A stretch of DNA of 64,000 nucleotides from Planctomycetota bacterium. GTDB lineage: Bacteria; Planctomycetota; Phycisphaerae; WQYP01. Of the stretch, positions 26,296 to 35,127 are shown one piece after another. A model generated the notes under the pieces. It had not been told where the DNA came from and did no database searches. It saw only the letters and a program-made list of their open reading frames with translations. Position 1 is the first letter of the stretch, and every line of letters begins with the position of its first letter. Both the position numbers and the translations under genes were made by a program. The stretch is taken from assembly GCA_021810145.1 (NCBI GenBank), contig JAJZJL010000005.1:1-64000 (forward strand), given 5' to 3'.

Positions 26296-27177
26296 CTACA
26301 TCAGTTTCTTTCCCATCAGCTTTTCCAGCACGCGTAACGGAGATTTCTCCGGATTTTTCATCGCTTCCACCGGCAGCAGATAGGTCTGCTCCAGTAAATA
26401 CTGCCCGGCATCCACCGCGTGCAGTACTTCATCGGTAAAGCACGTCCACGTGCAGTGAGGAGGAAACACAAACGGTATCTGAGGCGCGGAGTGCTGATAG
26501 CGATCATCCATTTTTCCCTGATCATGCAATTGCAGCATGTAATGATCGTACATCGTGCGCGGCGTACGGGTGATGCGCAGCATGTACATAAGGTCCCGGC
26601 TGCCCGGGAATGGTGCCTTAAGCCGCGGGACAAACTTTCCGGCAAAGTCGGCAAAGGGTTCGCCGATGCGCCAATCGCGGCCTTTACCTTCGGGGTTGAC
26701 GTTGCAGAAAATTCGGATGATTCGCTTGCCGCCTACGGGCCGAGCCGGGAATTGATCCGGGTGCAGCCGTGTATCATCTTTTGTCACTTTGCTGACCCGG
26801 CCCTTGATTTCGACGGGGCGGTAGCTGGTTCGCATGCGCAGCAGGGCGGCTTTGTATTGTGGAAAAAGTCCCTGCATGAGCGTCAGCGTGCTTTCGGAAT
26901 AGCGCTTTAATAATGCGGCCAATTCGTGTTGGGCGGTCTGGTCGCCTTCCATTCCCTGAATGCGGCCATTGCGATGGTCATAGCTGATATTTTTGGCGGC
27001 ACCATTGCTCCAGACCGGGGTAAGAAATTTCTGTTCTTCCGGGTTAAATTGGAAATCGAGCTTGGGCAGATAGACCACATTGCCCGATTCCATGGCCGCG
27101 GTGGCTCCATCTTGCTGTGCCGGGGTAAAAGGACCGTTCCATTGAGTTAAATCCACTGTATAAAGCCGATCGGTCAT
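26296..27177 (-). CDS. kdoO: Kdo hydroxylase (KdoO family, Fe(II)/2-oxoglutarate)
   Basis: A 293-residue protein starting MTDRLYTVDLTQW, with GGAG 6 bases upstream of the ATG. It matches Kdo hydroxylase: SGNVVYLPKLDFQF, AKNISYD, RTSYRPVEIKGR, DDTRLHPDQFPARP, RIFCNVNPEGKGRDWRIGEP. The predicted iron ligands are H139 and D141 (the HxD motif) and a distal His, probably H253. KdoO converts Kdo of the LPS inner core to Ko by hydroxylation at C3, which strengthens the core against acid. This implies that the organism makes Kdo-type LPS. It lies upstream of the membrane glycosyltransferase gene, separated by about 210 bases. Confidence 0.88.
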   Translation of the reverse strand: MTDRLYTVDLTQWNGPFTPAQQDGATAAMESGNVVYLPKLDFQFNPEEQKFLTPVWSNGAAKNISYDHRNGRIQGMEGDQTAQHELAALLKRYSESTLTLMQGLFPQYKAALLRMRTSYRPVEIKGRVSKVTKDDTRLHPDQFPARPVGGKRIIRIFCNVNPEGKGRDWRIGEPFADFAGKFVPRLKAPFPGSRDLMYMLRITRTPRTMYDHYMLQLHDQGKMDDRYQHSAPQIPFVFPPHCTWTCFTDEVLHAVDAGQYLLEQTYLLPVEAMKNPEKSPLRVLEKLMGKKLM

Positions 27178-28031
27178 AGTCTGCTCCGCATAACCGGCAA
27201 TCCTGCCGCGATTACCAATGGCCGATAGCATAACGTAGAAGTGGGCAAATATTCCACCAGCAACAGCGGCGAAGCCAGGGTGCTTGCCCATTGTTAGCGA
27301 GAATCGCCGGAGATTGTGGCTATTGACGTGCGATTTCGTGGTCATGGTGGCAAATGCGCGACTTCATCGGCCAGAGTTGGAATTGGGTTATACCATTGGG
27401 AAATCCCGCTCCCCTGACCGCTTATTTCCGAAGAGCAATGGCGTTGTGCTTGGCGGTACGAGCGGAACTTGGGGTTGGGATGCGGGGTAAATGGTTTTGC
27501 GCTAATGGCAAAAAGTTTTGCGCTGTTGATAGTGGCGATGGGGAAAATCGGCAAATTATAATTCCCGTTTGAATTCACGCGCCCGCGATTCCGTTATGTG
27601 GCTGTGGCGGCCGGAGGGATGTCGCGATCTACTAGAGCGCAGATTGCGGCGGAAGCTGGGATTGGTTCTCGCTCCCGCGGACCGCGTGAGTTTTTTTTCA
27701 AAAATTGCTTCCCATGTGTACGCTCGTGCCACCCCTGCAGACCAGTTCCTCGCCAAGCTGCGGAACGGTGCCGGTAAATGCATGCGATTGGTTGGATTTG
27801 CCGGCTTAAGCCGCGGCAGATGATTTCAGCACCGAACGGTATGTGCACGCAGGAATTCTCCGTGTTCCACTCGCTTAATTGCCGCTTCCGCGTGGTATCG
27901 CCCATGACCCGCCGGGCCCGTTGAGAACGGAACTCCGGCAGGTCGCTACTTGAACTTCTGAGCCAGCCGATTGTTTTCGAATCACGCGGGTTATCGCCAC
28001 TGGCTTGCGTCTTTCGGGTTGTGCGCAACCG
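27178..28031. other. long gene-free region with a candidate operator
   Basis: About 850 bases without a convincing gene on either strand. The open frames here are basic, low-complexity translations without ribosome sites. The only clear signal is a TTGCGC direct repeat with a TATAAT box downstream, described separately. A decayed gene or a non-coding RNA cannot be excluded. Confidence 0.5.
27497..27562 (+). promoter_or_regulatory. candidate XylR-type operator and activator-dependent promoter
   Basis: TTGCGC occurs at 27497-27502 and 27518-27523, exactly 21 bases apart, each preceded by TT or GTT (TTTTGCGCT in both). A perfect -10 box TATAAT lies at 27557-27562, but there is no matching -35, as expected for an activated promoter. 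The same arrangement is found ahead of the pseudopilin gene at 29906. No gene is recognised directly downstream on the plus strand. Confidence 0.45.
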
Positions 28032-28577
28032 TCAGGGCTGGCACGGCTTGGCGAAAGTCGTCGATGAGCAATGCGGAGCAGTGGCTATCTGGGAGCCAAC
28101 CGGTCCCGTGAGCGGATACCATTGCGAACCTTTGGCCGGCAGGCGTACCAGCGTGCCGTTGGCAACAAGCATCCGATATTTCGACAAGTCAGCGTTGTAC
28201 CGCATTGCTTGCTGCGGCGTCATCGATTCTGCTGGCGGATTTGCGAGATATTTCTTCGCCGCCTTTGCCTGCGGGGAGTATTTCATCAGGTAGCCCACTT
28301 TTTTGTCACCGCATGTGCTGCAGGTGAACATGAACGCTCGCACCAGCGTGTCTTTGCCGCCGGCTCCCTTTAACGGAGGAATAGCCGTTGCCGGTTCAGT
28401 TGTAATTCTGCCGTTGGCAAGGTCGTAGAAATAATAACTGCTCGGTGCCGATGGGGCGCTGACCGGTTTTAATTCCCAGGCCACCAAGCCCAGCGCCACG
28501 CACATCATCACAATGCCGCCGATGATAAATGGCTTTTGATCCTGGTTCATTTTGTCACGAATGCCTTGAAATGCCAT
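28032..28577 (-). CDS. small membrane-anchored protein, Phycisphaerae type
   Basis: A 181-residue protein starting MAFQGIRDKMNQDQKPFIIG, with AAGGA about 8 bases upstream. A single N-terminal transmembrane helix (about residues 20-37) is followed by an extracytoplasmic domain. That domain opens with YYFYDLANGRI, contains a paired-cysteine motif CSTC (residues 87-90 approximately), and has KKVGYLMKYSPQAKAAKKYL. I recall similar proteins with the MAFQGIRDK start near pseudopilin and secretion genes in Phycisphaerae, but their function is unknown. It is 43 bases from the regulator gene upstream on the same strand and may be co-transcribed with it. Confidence 0.7.
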   Translation of the reverse strand: MAFQGIRDKMNQDQKPFIIGGIVMMCVALGLVAWELKPVSAPSAPSSYYFYDLANGRITTEPATAIPPLKGAGGKDTLVRAFMFTCSTCGDKKVGYLMKYSPQAKAAKKYLANPPAESMTPQQAMRYNADLSKYRMLVANGTLVRLPAKGSQWYPLTGPVGSQIATAPHCSSTTFAKPCQP

Positions 28578-28620
28578 GGAGCAATTCCTTTCAAAAAAGA
28601 ATATCTGTTGACGCAACGCT

Positions 28621-29874
28621 TTAGAATGACATCATCTGTCCGCTGTTGTTCCGCCGATACGCCGATGGTGTCATTCCTATCATCCGCTTGAACATCACGT
28701 TAAATACCGTTTCACTGCGGAATCCCGATTCTTCGGCAATTTTCCACATGGGCTTATCCGATTCAATAATCAGTTGCCTCGCCCGATCCACATGCGCACG
28801 CCATATTTCATCCTGCAGTGTGGAGCGGGTTAAAGCTTTGAATCGCATTTCCAGGCTGCGCCGCGATACCAGCACCCGGGATAGCACATCATTAATGTGT
28901 ATTGGCTCATGGGCGTGGGCGCGAATAAACTTGTATGCCTCGGCCACATCGGGATCCTGATACGCTGTAACATCGGTGGATTCCCGTTGTACCACCGGCA
29001 GCGGCGCAATGAAAATTGGCTCCCGCGGCGCGGCCTTTCCCAGCATCAGATCATTAAGTGTTTGTGCCGCCTGTCTGGCCACGAGTCTACCATTGAGGGG
29101 AATACTGCTGAGCCGTGGCGTACTCATCATGCAGACCCATTGCGCGTTATCCACGCCGCACACGGCGATATCGTTTGGCACACCAAAGCCTTCTTCTTTG
29201 GCCATACGGATGGCTTCGTACGCAAAGCGATCCATACAGGTAAATAGCGCGATGGGCTTGGGAAGATTTTTCAGCCATTTTCGCAATTCAAGCTGCTGTT
29301 CCTCATTCTGGAACCGCCACCAGTCCGGCACGGTGTTATCATATAAATGTACGGAAAATCCGAGCTTTTTCAGCGTGGCAAAATAGCCCGCCCGGCGCAG
29401 GCGTTCCCAGGGAAATGTTGTCGCCTCACACATGCCGTAGTATGCAAACGTGCGAAACCCTTTGGACGCCAGATGCTCCGCAGCCTGCACGCCCACGACA
29501 TAATCATCGGGGATTACCTGGGCAAAAGGTGTATGGTCCTGAAAGTGAGGGGTGGCAACCACAGGTATTTTTGATTGTTCCAATGCGGTGAGTGTTTCCT
29601 GATCATCCCAATGGCCAATAATGGCTCCATCAATTCGCCCGGCGGCGATATCCTGCGGGCCGACCTCCCCCAATGTCGCAATCAGTGTGCGCCAGTTGCC
29701 AATTTCCGTGGCGAACCGGGCGATTTCCATGGCCACCTGTTCGCTGTATGTGCCGATTTCGCGGGATAAATATGCCACGCGCAGCTTGCCGCGGTTCGAG
29801 CGGCGTTTCTGGCCGCGGCCCGGCGGTTTGCCGGCGCGGCTTGTTTCTCGGTTATTTGTCTTCATGTGCGGCAT
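28621..29874 (-). CDS. XylR-like regulator (LacI-type sensor plus AraC HTH)
   Basis: A 417-residue cytoplasmic regulator. Residues about 30-290 are a periplasmic-binding-protein/LacI-type sugar sensor (LRVAYLSREIGTYSEQVAME, CGVDNAQWVCMMSTPRLSSI, then PLNGRLVARQAAQTL). Residues about 310-412 are an AraC-family double helix-turn-helix (INDVLSRVLVSRRSLEMRF, MWKIAEESGFRSETVFNVMF, MIGMTPSAYRR). This is the XylR architecture, activating genes in response to a sugar ligand. The ligand is unknown; the nearby GH5/GH2 genes suggest a plant-polysaccharide sugar. A direct-repeat site lies between this gene and the divergent pseudopilin gene, so autoregulation is possible. The start is 29874 or the in-frame ATG at 29865. 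Confidence 0.9.
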   Translation of the reverse strand: MPHMKTNNRETSRAGKPPGRGQKRRSNRGKLRVAYLSREIGTYSEQVAMEIARFATEIGNWRTLIATLGEVGPQDIAAGRIDGAIIGHWDDQETLTALEQSKIPVVATPHFQDHTPFAQVIPDDYVVGVQAAEHLASKGFRTFAYYGMCEATTFPWERLRRAGYFATLKKLGFSVHLYDNTVPDWWRFQNEEQQLELRKWLKNLPKPIALFTCMDRFAYEAIRMAKEEGFGVPNDIAVCGVDNAQWVCMMSTPRLSSIPLNGRLVARQAAQTLNDLMLGKAAPREPIFIAPLPVVQRESTDVTAYQDPDVAEAYKFIRAHAHEPIHINDVLSRVLVSRRSLEMRFKALTRSTLQDEIWRAHVDRARQLIIESDKPMWKIAEESGFRSETVFNVMFKRMIGMTPSAYRRNNSGQMMSF

Positions 29875-29905
29875 TGTACCGGCGGATTAGATTCGCGGCA
29901 CGGAA

Positions 29906-29932
29906 TTGCGCAAACGATAAATATTTTTGCGC
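29906..29932 (+). promoter_or_regulatory. candidate XylR-type operator (TTGCGC-N15-TTGCGC)
   Basis: TTGCGC at 29906-29911 and 29927-29932, 21 bases apart, lies in the gap between the divergent regulator and pseudopilin genes. Two same-facing half-sites two helical turns apart fit AraC-family activators. The promoter-proximal half-site ends 9 bases before the -35-like TTGTGG at 29942. Confidence 0.55.
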
Positions 29933-29941
29933 TAACCATTC

Positions 29942-29969
29942 TTGTGGCGGATGTTTAGATGGTTATAGT
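29942..29969 (+). promoter_or_regulatory. candidate promoter of the pseudopilin gene
   Basis: TTGTGG (29942-29947) and TATAGT (29964-29969) are separated by 16 bases, giving a weak -35 and a good -10 next to the operator. The transcript would have a leader of roughly 130 bases. Confidence 0.45.
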
Positions 29970-30104
29970 TGAAACAATGAAGGGACGGCCTGGCTGGTAG
30001 CCTGAAGACAAGTTGGCTGTCCTGAGCTGGAGTTTAATTTACAGGTTCAATAGTACGTACCAATGTGCGTTCACAGTCTCTTTTTTTTAGAAAGGGAAGA
30101 CGTT

Positions 30105-31148
30105 ATGCCAGGTTCAACAAAGTATTGCCGTACCGGGCGTGGCTTCACGCTTATTGAGTTGCTCGTGGTAATATCCATCATCGCTCTGCTGATTGCGCTG
30201 TTGTTGCCCGCGCTGGCCAGGGCCAAAGCGTCCGCATTGACTGTCTCTTGCGGATCAAATCTGCGTCAACTTGGGCTGGTGGCTCAGATGTACGCCAACG
30301 ACAATCTGGGGATGCTGCCCTTTGCCGAGGGGCCTCCAGGCGGCCAGATTGGCGCACCGAGTAACGGCAATCTTACTGGTCCAACGCAGGCGGCGCTGGC
30401 CGGTGATGTATCGACATGGATGCTGCAGTTTCAGCCGTATCTGCAGTCGCAACCGCTCTCGCCACTTGCACAATACAATATGTGGCAGTGGCCGATTCCG
30501 TACCCGGGTTCCCCGGAAGGCTGGAGTGGGTTCTCCAAGGTGTTCATGTGCCCCGCAGCGTCAGTGTTGACCGGCGGTAATGCCTGGCCCGTACAGGGGC
30601 AAAACTCGTACCAGGCCAATGAGGAACTCTTTCCGTTGGCCCCGTATGTGCTTCCCAATTGGCCGGGTGAATCCGTTTACAAGCTGGCCAATCTGGGGGG
30701 ACGTGGCTCGCAAGTGGTAATGTTCACAGATGGCCTGCGCTCAAGAAATTCCAGTGGTTTGACCATCGGCCTCACCCAGCCAAGTGATTTCTGGGGAACC
30801 TTGCACGGGAACGGCATTACCGGTTTCTGGAACGGAACGACCAATGTCATTAACTACTTTGGTGATCCGATCAGCGCAACGGCAGCTAACCCCAGTGCCA
30901 ACCCACAGCAGGGAATTACTCCCGGTCCTGATCAATCGGGTCCGGCCGACACGTGGCAGACAACCTACTGGCTCCGCTGGCGGCACGGGTACGGTAATAC
31001 GCACTCTGTGAACTGTGTGTTCGGCGATGACCACGTCGAGACTTTCTCGTACACCGCCAGCGTGCCTGGTGGAAGCAATCCCAGTAAACCTCCAATCAGC
31101 AATCTGCCAACCGAAGATTTCATGGCGACGGCACCGGGTGGCCAATAA
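30105..31148 (+). CDS. type II/IV pseudopilin-like exported protein
   Basis: A 347-residue protein with GGGAAG about 8 bases before the ATG. The N-terminus has a prepilin signal, [19 protein letters not shown]: cleavage would follow the Gly and the next residue would be methylated, with Glu at +5. The rest is the C-terminal globular domain typical of the large planctomycete families (DUF1559-like and relatives), including [19 protein letters not shown] and, near the end, [14 protein letters not shown]. These proteins need a prepilin peptidase and probably assemble at the cell surface; their roles are unresolved. It sits between the regulator and the PEP-CTERM gene and is the likely first target of the operator upstream. 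Confidence 0.88.
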   Translation: MPGSTKYCRTGRGFTLIELLVVISIIALLIALLLPALARAKASALTVSCGSNLRQLGLVAQMYANDNLGMLPFAEGPPGGQIGAPSNGNLTGPTQAALAGDVSTWMLQFQPYLQSQPLSPLAQYNMWQWPIPYPGSPEGWSGFSKVFMCPAASVLTGGNAWPVQGQNSYQANEELFPLAPYVLPNWPGESVYKLANLGGRGSQVVMFTDGLRSRNSSGLTIGLTQPSDFWGTLHGNGITGFWNGTTNVINYFGDPISATAANPSANPQQGITPGPDQSGPADTWQTTYWLRWRHGYGNTHSVNCVFGDDHVETFSYTASVPGGSNPSKPPISNLPTEDFMATAPGGQ

Positions 31149-31377
31149 GATAATTTTCTGAATTCCCCACGGGTCGAGGCGGCCCGTGGGCTTGCGGTGA
31201 TTCGGCGGCTGCGAGAGGGGACGCGAACGGCATTCTTTTGTCGCCGCATCTGCGAATATTTCTGGTAATGATCGTGGTGCCCTTGGCACGGAAGGATTCA
31301 ATGTCGTGTCCTTTTGCCACAGGGTGGAGCGCATGGGCCGGCTCGTAACAGGCTCGCACATTAGAAGGAGAGTTTCA

Positions 31378-32301
31378 ATGAAAACTCAACTGCACAGTAC
31401 GGGACGATTTCTGGGAATCGGAATGGCGGCGGCATCGGCAACACTGCTGGTATCTGCCGGGAACCATGCTCAGGCTGCACCATACAGCGGAACAAACGCC
31501 ATCAATTTTGCGCTTTATTGGGGTAACCCATCCGGAGCTCAAGCGTATACCGGCTACTCCGGGACCGGCGCGGATACAACTGATAGCGGAACGACTTGGA
31601 ACAACCTTAATATCTACAGCACGCAGGGGGCAAATAATTATGGATACGTCAGCGGGGGTATTAGTGCCGGACCTTCCCCGGCAGTCACGTCTGGTACCAG
31701 CGTGGCGTCCACCATTTATGACTCAGGGGGCACGGCAACAGACGTATCGGTCAATGTTGCACCCAGCTCGACCAACTCTGGGGGAGCCTCATCGGGCTAC
31801 GCAAATTTCCCTGGGCCGACCGCGGTTGTAAAGGCCATGTTTTACTCAAAGTCCGGTTCGAGCGGAGCTTACCCGGTGGATATTTCTGGCCTCGCCTCAG
31901 ATGGACAATACGACCTTTACCTCTTTGGTGTCGACGACTTCTCGGGAACTGGTTCCGGATTTTCGTTAGCGGCCGCGAACCAGATCGCAGGTGATTCAGC
32001 TTACGCATCAACTTCGGGGATCGCGAGCAGTTGGGCCACCGCCGGTGATATTTTTAATCCGGCAGACCCTGCCGCCACCAAGGGCACGGTTTGGACGGTA
32101 CTGCACGCTCAGGCGGACGCAAATGGGAATCTCACATTCTATTTCCAGCCCCTTACCGGCGGCGGGGCCGGTTACCTGAATGCCTTCCAGTTGCAACCCG
32201 TTGCGGCGACTCCTGAGCCTGCCACTGTGGCTCTGCTTGGTGTTGCGGCCGGTGCGGGCTTATTGCTGACCTCGCGGCGAAAGCGGGCTGTAAATTCCTG
32301 A
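31378..32301 (+). CDS. PEP-CTERM sorting domain protein
   Basis: A 307-residue exported protein with a strong ribosome site (AAGGAG) before the ATG at 31378 and a signal peptide ending near AQAAPYSG. The mature protein is rich in Gly, Ser and Thr, as in surface proteins. The C-terminus has the full sorting signal: TPEPATVALLGV, a hydrophobic helix, then the basic tail SRRKRAVNS. Such proteins are processed by an exosortase and are linked to exopolysaccharide matrices. Exosortase is not in this window. It follows the pseudopilin gene after about 230 bases and is closed by a terminator hairpin. Confidence 0.92.
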   Translation: MKTQLHSTGRFLGIGMAAASATLLVSAGNHAQAAPYSGTNAINFALYWGNPSGAQAYTGYSGTGADTTDSGTTWNNLNIYSTQGANNYGYVSGGISAGPSPAVTSGTSVASTIYDSGGTATDVSVNVAPSSTNSGGASSGYANFPGPTAVVKAMFYSKSGSSGAYPVDISGLASDGQYDLYLFGVDDFSGTGSGFSLAAANQIAGDSAYASTSGIASSWATAGDIFNPADPAATKGTVWTVLHAQADANGNLTFYFQPLTGGGAGYLNAFQLQPVAATPEPATVALLGVAAGAGLLLTSRRKRAVNS

Positions 32302-32325
32302 CGTGTGTCTCAATCCACCTTCCTG

Positions 32326-32364
32326 AAGCCGGCCGCCTGATTTAATAGAAAGGGCGGCCGGCTT
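32326..32364 (+). terminator. hairpin terminator after the PEP-CTERM gene
   Basis: A perfect 12-bp stem AAGCCGGCCGCC (32326-32337) / GGCGGCCGGCTT (32353-32364) with a 15-base loop lies 24 bases after the stop. The trailing T-run is short (TTTG), so termination may be partial. Confidence 0.7.
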
Positions 32365-32582
32365 TGTCCAAAGAAACTTTGCTCTTGGGGGTTTACTTGC
32401 GGTTAAGCGGATCGATTTGGGACTTGCTGACGCAGCGGGGACCGGCTTGGGGAATTCGTGATATTACAAACGGCCAATCCCATGATGGCGCTTTTCCGGC
32501 AGCACCGCAGCCGTGCTGCGCGCAAATGTACCGGACCTCCGGCATTGTCAGGCACGTTATCCGTGATGGTATCAGGAAAATA

Positions 32583-33728
32583 ATGCAAAAGTTGTCTCAT
32601 CGGCGTTGCGGCAAGTTGCCGGCCACACGGTATGCGCGCATGGCCCAACGGGCTTTTATGGCATTGATCTGGTCATTACCGGGATTAGTACCGTTTGCCA
32701 CCACGCTGCCCGCCAGTGCGCAGATACGGGTCGTAGGTTCGCGGCGCGTCCTGCCCGCACCGGTTGATTCAGGTGCCATGTCCCTGCACACTTCGGGCAG
32801 ACAACTGCTTTACGCCAATGGTAAACTCGCCGTTCTCCACGGTGTTTCCATGGCCGCAAAACCCGGTACACCGAACTGGACGCATATTCGGCAATCTGTT
32901 GCGGTAGCCGTTAAAACATGGCACAGCCAACTCATTGTTCTGCCACTTTCACAGGATGCGTGGTTTGGAAAATGGCCGCAATCACACCACGGCGGAGCGG
33001 AATATCGTCATACGGTTGATGCGCTCGTGCAATATTGTGCCGCGCATCATGCATATATAAACTTGACCCTGCAATGGACGGATATGGGGCGTTGGGGAAA
33101 ATATCCCGGCCGACATCGCATGCCGGATGGCAACTCGGTGCGATTCTGGCGCTCTGTGGCGGGGCGCTATAAGCATTATTCCAATGTGCTGCTGGGATTG
33201 TTTTCATCGCCCAATGGGGTGGATTGGCATACCTGGCTTTATGGCGGCGTATGCACGGAAGAATCCGCCAGCCGCGTTATCGCCTATCGTGCGGCCGGCA
33301 TGCAGGAACTGTACAACACGGTCCGGGCGGCGGGCGCGGATAATGTTGTGGTAGTGCCCGGATGCCGTAATGGTTATGACCTTTTTGGCGTGCTCCATGG
33401 CTTTGCCATTCGCGGGCATAATGTGGCATACGCCACCAGGGTGTATCCATGGATGAAGAACTGGAATGTTAACTTTATACTGCCCGCCAGGCGTGTACCG
33501 GTGCTGGTGGCACAATGGGGTGAATCATCAAAACAATTGACGTATGACCGCCGGCTTGGTCACGTAATGATGGTAAATAGACTCAGTTGGGCAGCGGCCA
33601 ATTTTGGTATCGGTCCGCCCTGGCCGGCATTGCTTCAAGGTTGGAATTATAAGCCGACAAAACTTGGCGCAATCGTGAAAGCCGCCATGGCGTCAGCGGA
33701 TCGCGGGCATCAGGGGGACCGTCAATGA
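32583..33728 (+). CDS. GH5-like pseudoenzyme (both catalytic Glu lost)
   Basis: A 381-residue exported protein starting MQKLSHRRCGKLPATRYARM, with AGGA 7 bases upstream of the ATG and a signal peptide ending near LPASAQ. It aligns by eye along its whole length with the GH5 encoded next to it (LHGVSMAAKPG vs LHGVDLPSLEW; AAGADNVVVVPGCRNGYDLFG vs TGADNIVIIGGISWAYDEFG). The acid/base motif NEP of the neighbour is SSP here, and the nucleophile motif FDEFGG is VAQWGE, so Glu becomes Ser and Gln. It should not hydrolyse glycosides but may bind sugar. The stop overlaps the next start by 4 bases (ATGA), so the pair is translationally coupled. Confidence 0.8.
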   Translation: MQKLSHRRCGKLPATRYARMAQRAFMALIWSLPGLVPFATTLPASAQIRVVGSRRVLPAPVDSGAMSLHTSGRQLLYANGKLAVLHGVSMAAKPGTPNWTHIRQSVAVAVKTWHSQLIVLPLSQDAWFGKWPQSHHGGAEYRHTVDALVQYCAAHHAYINLTLQWTDMGRWGKYPGRHRMPDGNSVRFWRSVAGRYKHYSNVLLGLFSSPNGVDWHTWLYGGVCTEESASRVIAYRAAGMQELYNTVRAAGADNVVVVPGCRNGYDLFGVLHGFAIRGHNVAYATRVYPWMKNWNVNFILPARRVPVLVAQWGESSKQLTYDRRLGHVMMVNRLSWAAANFGIGPPWPALLQGWNYKPTKLGAIVKAAMASADRGHQGDRQ

Positions 33729-35035
33729 GAAGTTTTCGTGGCAAGCAGATAAACTCCGGCAGGCTCCGCCATGGCAGGTATGGCGTTGCCGTAATGGCCC
33801 CGATGCCAGCCGGCGCATTCATGTGCCGGTCCGGTCGCCGCCATGAACATCGTTGTGCTTCCCTGTTTGGCGTGCTCGGCCAGGGCTGTAGCCGTATCAG
33901 CGGCGAAGTATGTGCGGGTTGGCTGTCCCGGTTCGCCGGGGCGCCGGACGCATGTGGTATGTGCGTGGCCCTGGTATTGTTTGTTATGGGTGGCATTGCT
34001 GCGGCACCGGTGGGTGCGGCAACGGAAGCGTCTATTGTGACGTTGCCCTGTCCGTACGCCATTGCCGATATGCAATTGCATACGCTGGGCAATAAATTGC
34101 TGAATCAGCAGAATAAAATCGTGGTGCTCCATGGGGTGGACTTGCCGAGTCTGGAATGGATGAATCGAGGCGATCATATTCGACGATCGATGCGGGTGGC
34201 CATCATGCAATGGCACTGTCAGATCATCCGCATTCCCACATCGGTCAATCGTTGGTTCGGTCAGGCCCCGGGACAGAGTCATGGCGGGCGGATATATCGG
34301 CATATTGTGGATCAACTGGTCCGGATCGCGGCGCGGCATCATGTGTATGTGGTGCTGGATTTGCATTGGAATGATATGAACCGCACCGTGGCGGATATCG
34401 GGCAGCATCGTATGCCGGATCATACCTGTGCGCGCTATTGGCGGTCCGCAGCGCGACGATATATGGATTATCCAAATGTGTTTTATGACCTGTACAACGA
34501 GCCGCACGGAATAAGCTGGATCACCTGGCGCGACGGAGGCATTTGTACAGGTGAAACCAAAGCCACGGTGGTGACGTATCGGGCCGTTGGCATGCAGCGA
34601 CTCTATGATGTCGTCCGACACACCGGTGCCGACAATATTGTCATCATCGGCGGAATCAGTTGGGCCTATGACGAATTCGGCGTAACGCATGGTTATGCTA
34701 TCGCCGGGAAAAATATTGTGTATGATTGTCATGTATATCCATGGAAGTCGCACTGGAAGCATAACTTTGAAAGTGCGGCAAAACGCGTTCCGCTGATTTT
34801 TGACGAATTCGGCGGTACCGGGAAACAATTGACGTTTGGTAGAAAGGTTATCGCGTTTGCGGCGGCACATCATATCAGTTGGTGCAGTTGGTCGTTTCAT
34901 ACGCAGGCCGGGCCGGTACTTATAAAGAATTGGCACTATCAGCCGTCAAAATTTGGTGCGCTTATAAAGTCCGCGTTGCAATCAAGTGATGCGACGGGTC
35001 ATAAGGCTGCGACCGCGGATGGCACCGGAAAGTAG
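33725..35035 (+). CDS. GH5 glycoside hydrolase (endoglucanase/mannanase type)
   Basis: A 436-residue exported retaining glycosidase. The catalytic residues are E259 in LYNEPH (acid/base) and E361 in IFDEFGG (nucleophile); other GH5 landmarks are LDLHWNDM and DCHVYPW. The probable signal segment is near residues 79-97 (MCVALVLFVMGGIAAAPVGA), far from the first codon, so the true start may be internal, although 33725 overlaps the previous stop as ATGA. GH5 enzymes cut beta-1,4-glucans or mannans in the periplasm or outside the cell. The subfamily cannot be set by eye; the GH2 mannosidase-like gene downstream favours mannan. Confidence 0.85.
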   Translation: MRSFRGKQINSGRLRHGRYGVAVMAPMPAGAFMCRSGRRHEHRCASLFGVLGQGCSRISGEVCAGWLSRFAGAPDACGMCVALVLFVMGGIAAAPVGAATEASIVTLPCPYAIADMQLHTLGNKLLNQQNKIVVLHGVDLPSLEWMNRGDHIRRSMRVAIMQWHCQIIRIPTSVNRWFGQAPGQSHGGRIYRHIVDQLVRIAARHHVYVVLDLHWNDMNRTVADIGQHRMPDHTCARYWRSAARRYMDYPNVFYDLYNEPHGISWITWRDGGICTGETKATVVTYRAVGMQRLYDVVRHTGADNIVIIGGISWAYDEFGVTHGYAIAGKNIVYDCHVYPWKSHWKHNFESAAKRVPLIFDEFGGTGKQLTFGRKVIAFAAAHHISWCSWSFHTQAGPVLIKNWHYQPSKFGALIKSALQSSDATGHKAATADGTGK

Positions 35036-35127
35036 TCGGACGGGTGATTTGGTTGATTCAAATGTCCGCAGCAACTTTGCTTATTGATCGTAGATCATTG
35101 TAAATCGTGAATGTACGGAGTCTCAAA

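Noticed and set aside
27594-28028. A 144-codon minus-strand frame in the 27-28 kb gap
   Set aside because: The product is Arg-rich and without structure, there is no ribosome site, and no motif is recognised.
32583-33728. Treating the first GH5 as a pseudogene
   Set aside because: The frame is intact over its whole length with signal peptide and ribosome site, and it is coupled to the active paralogue; only the catalytic residues are replaced.
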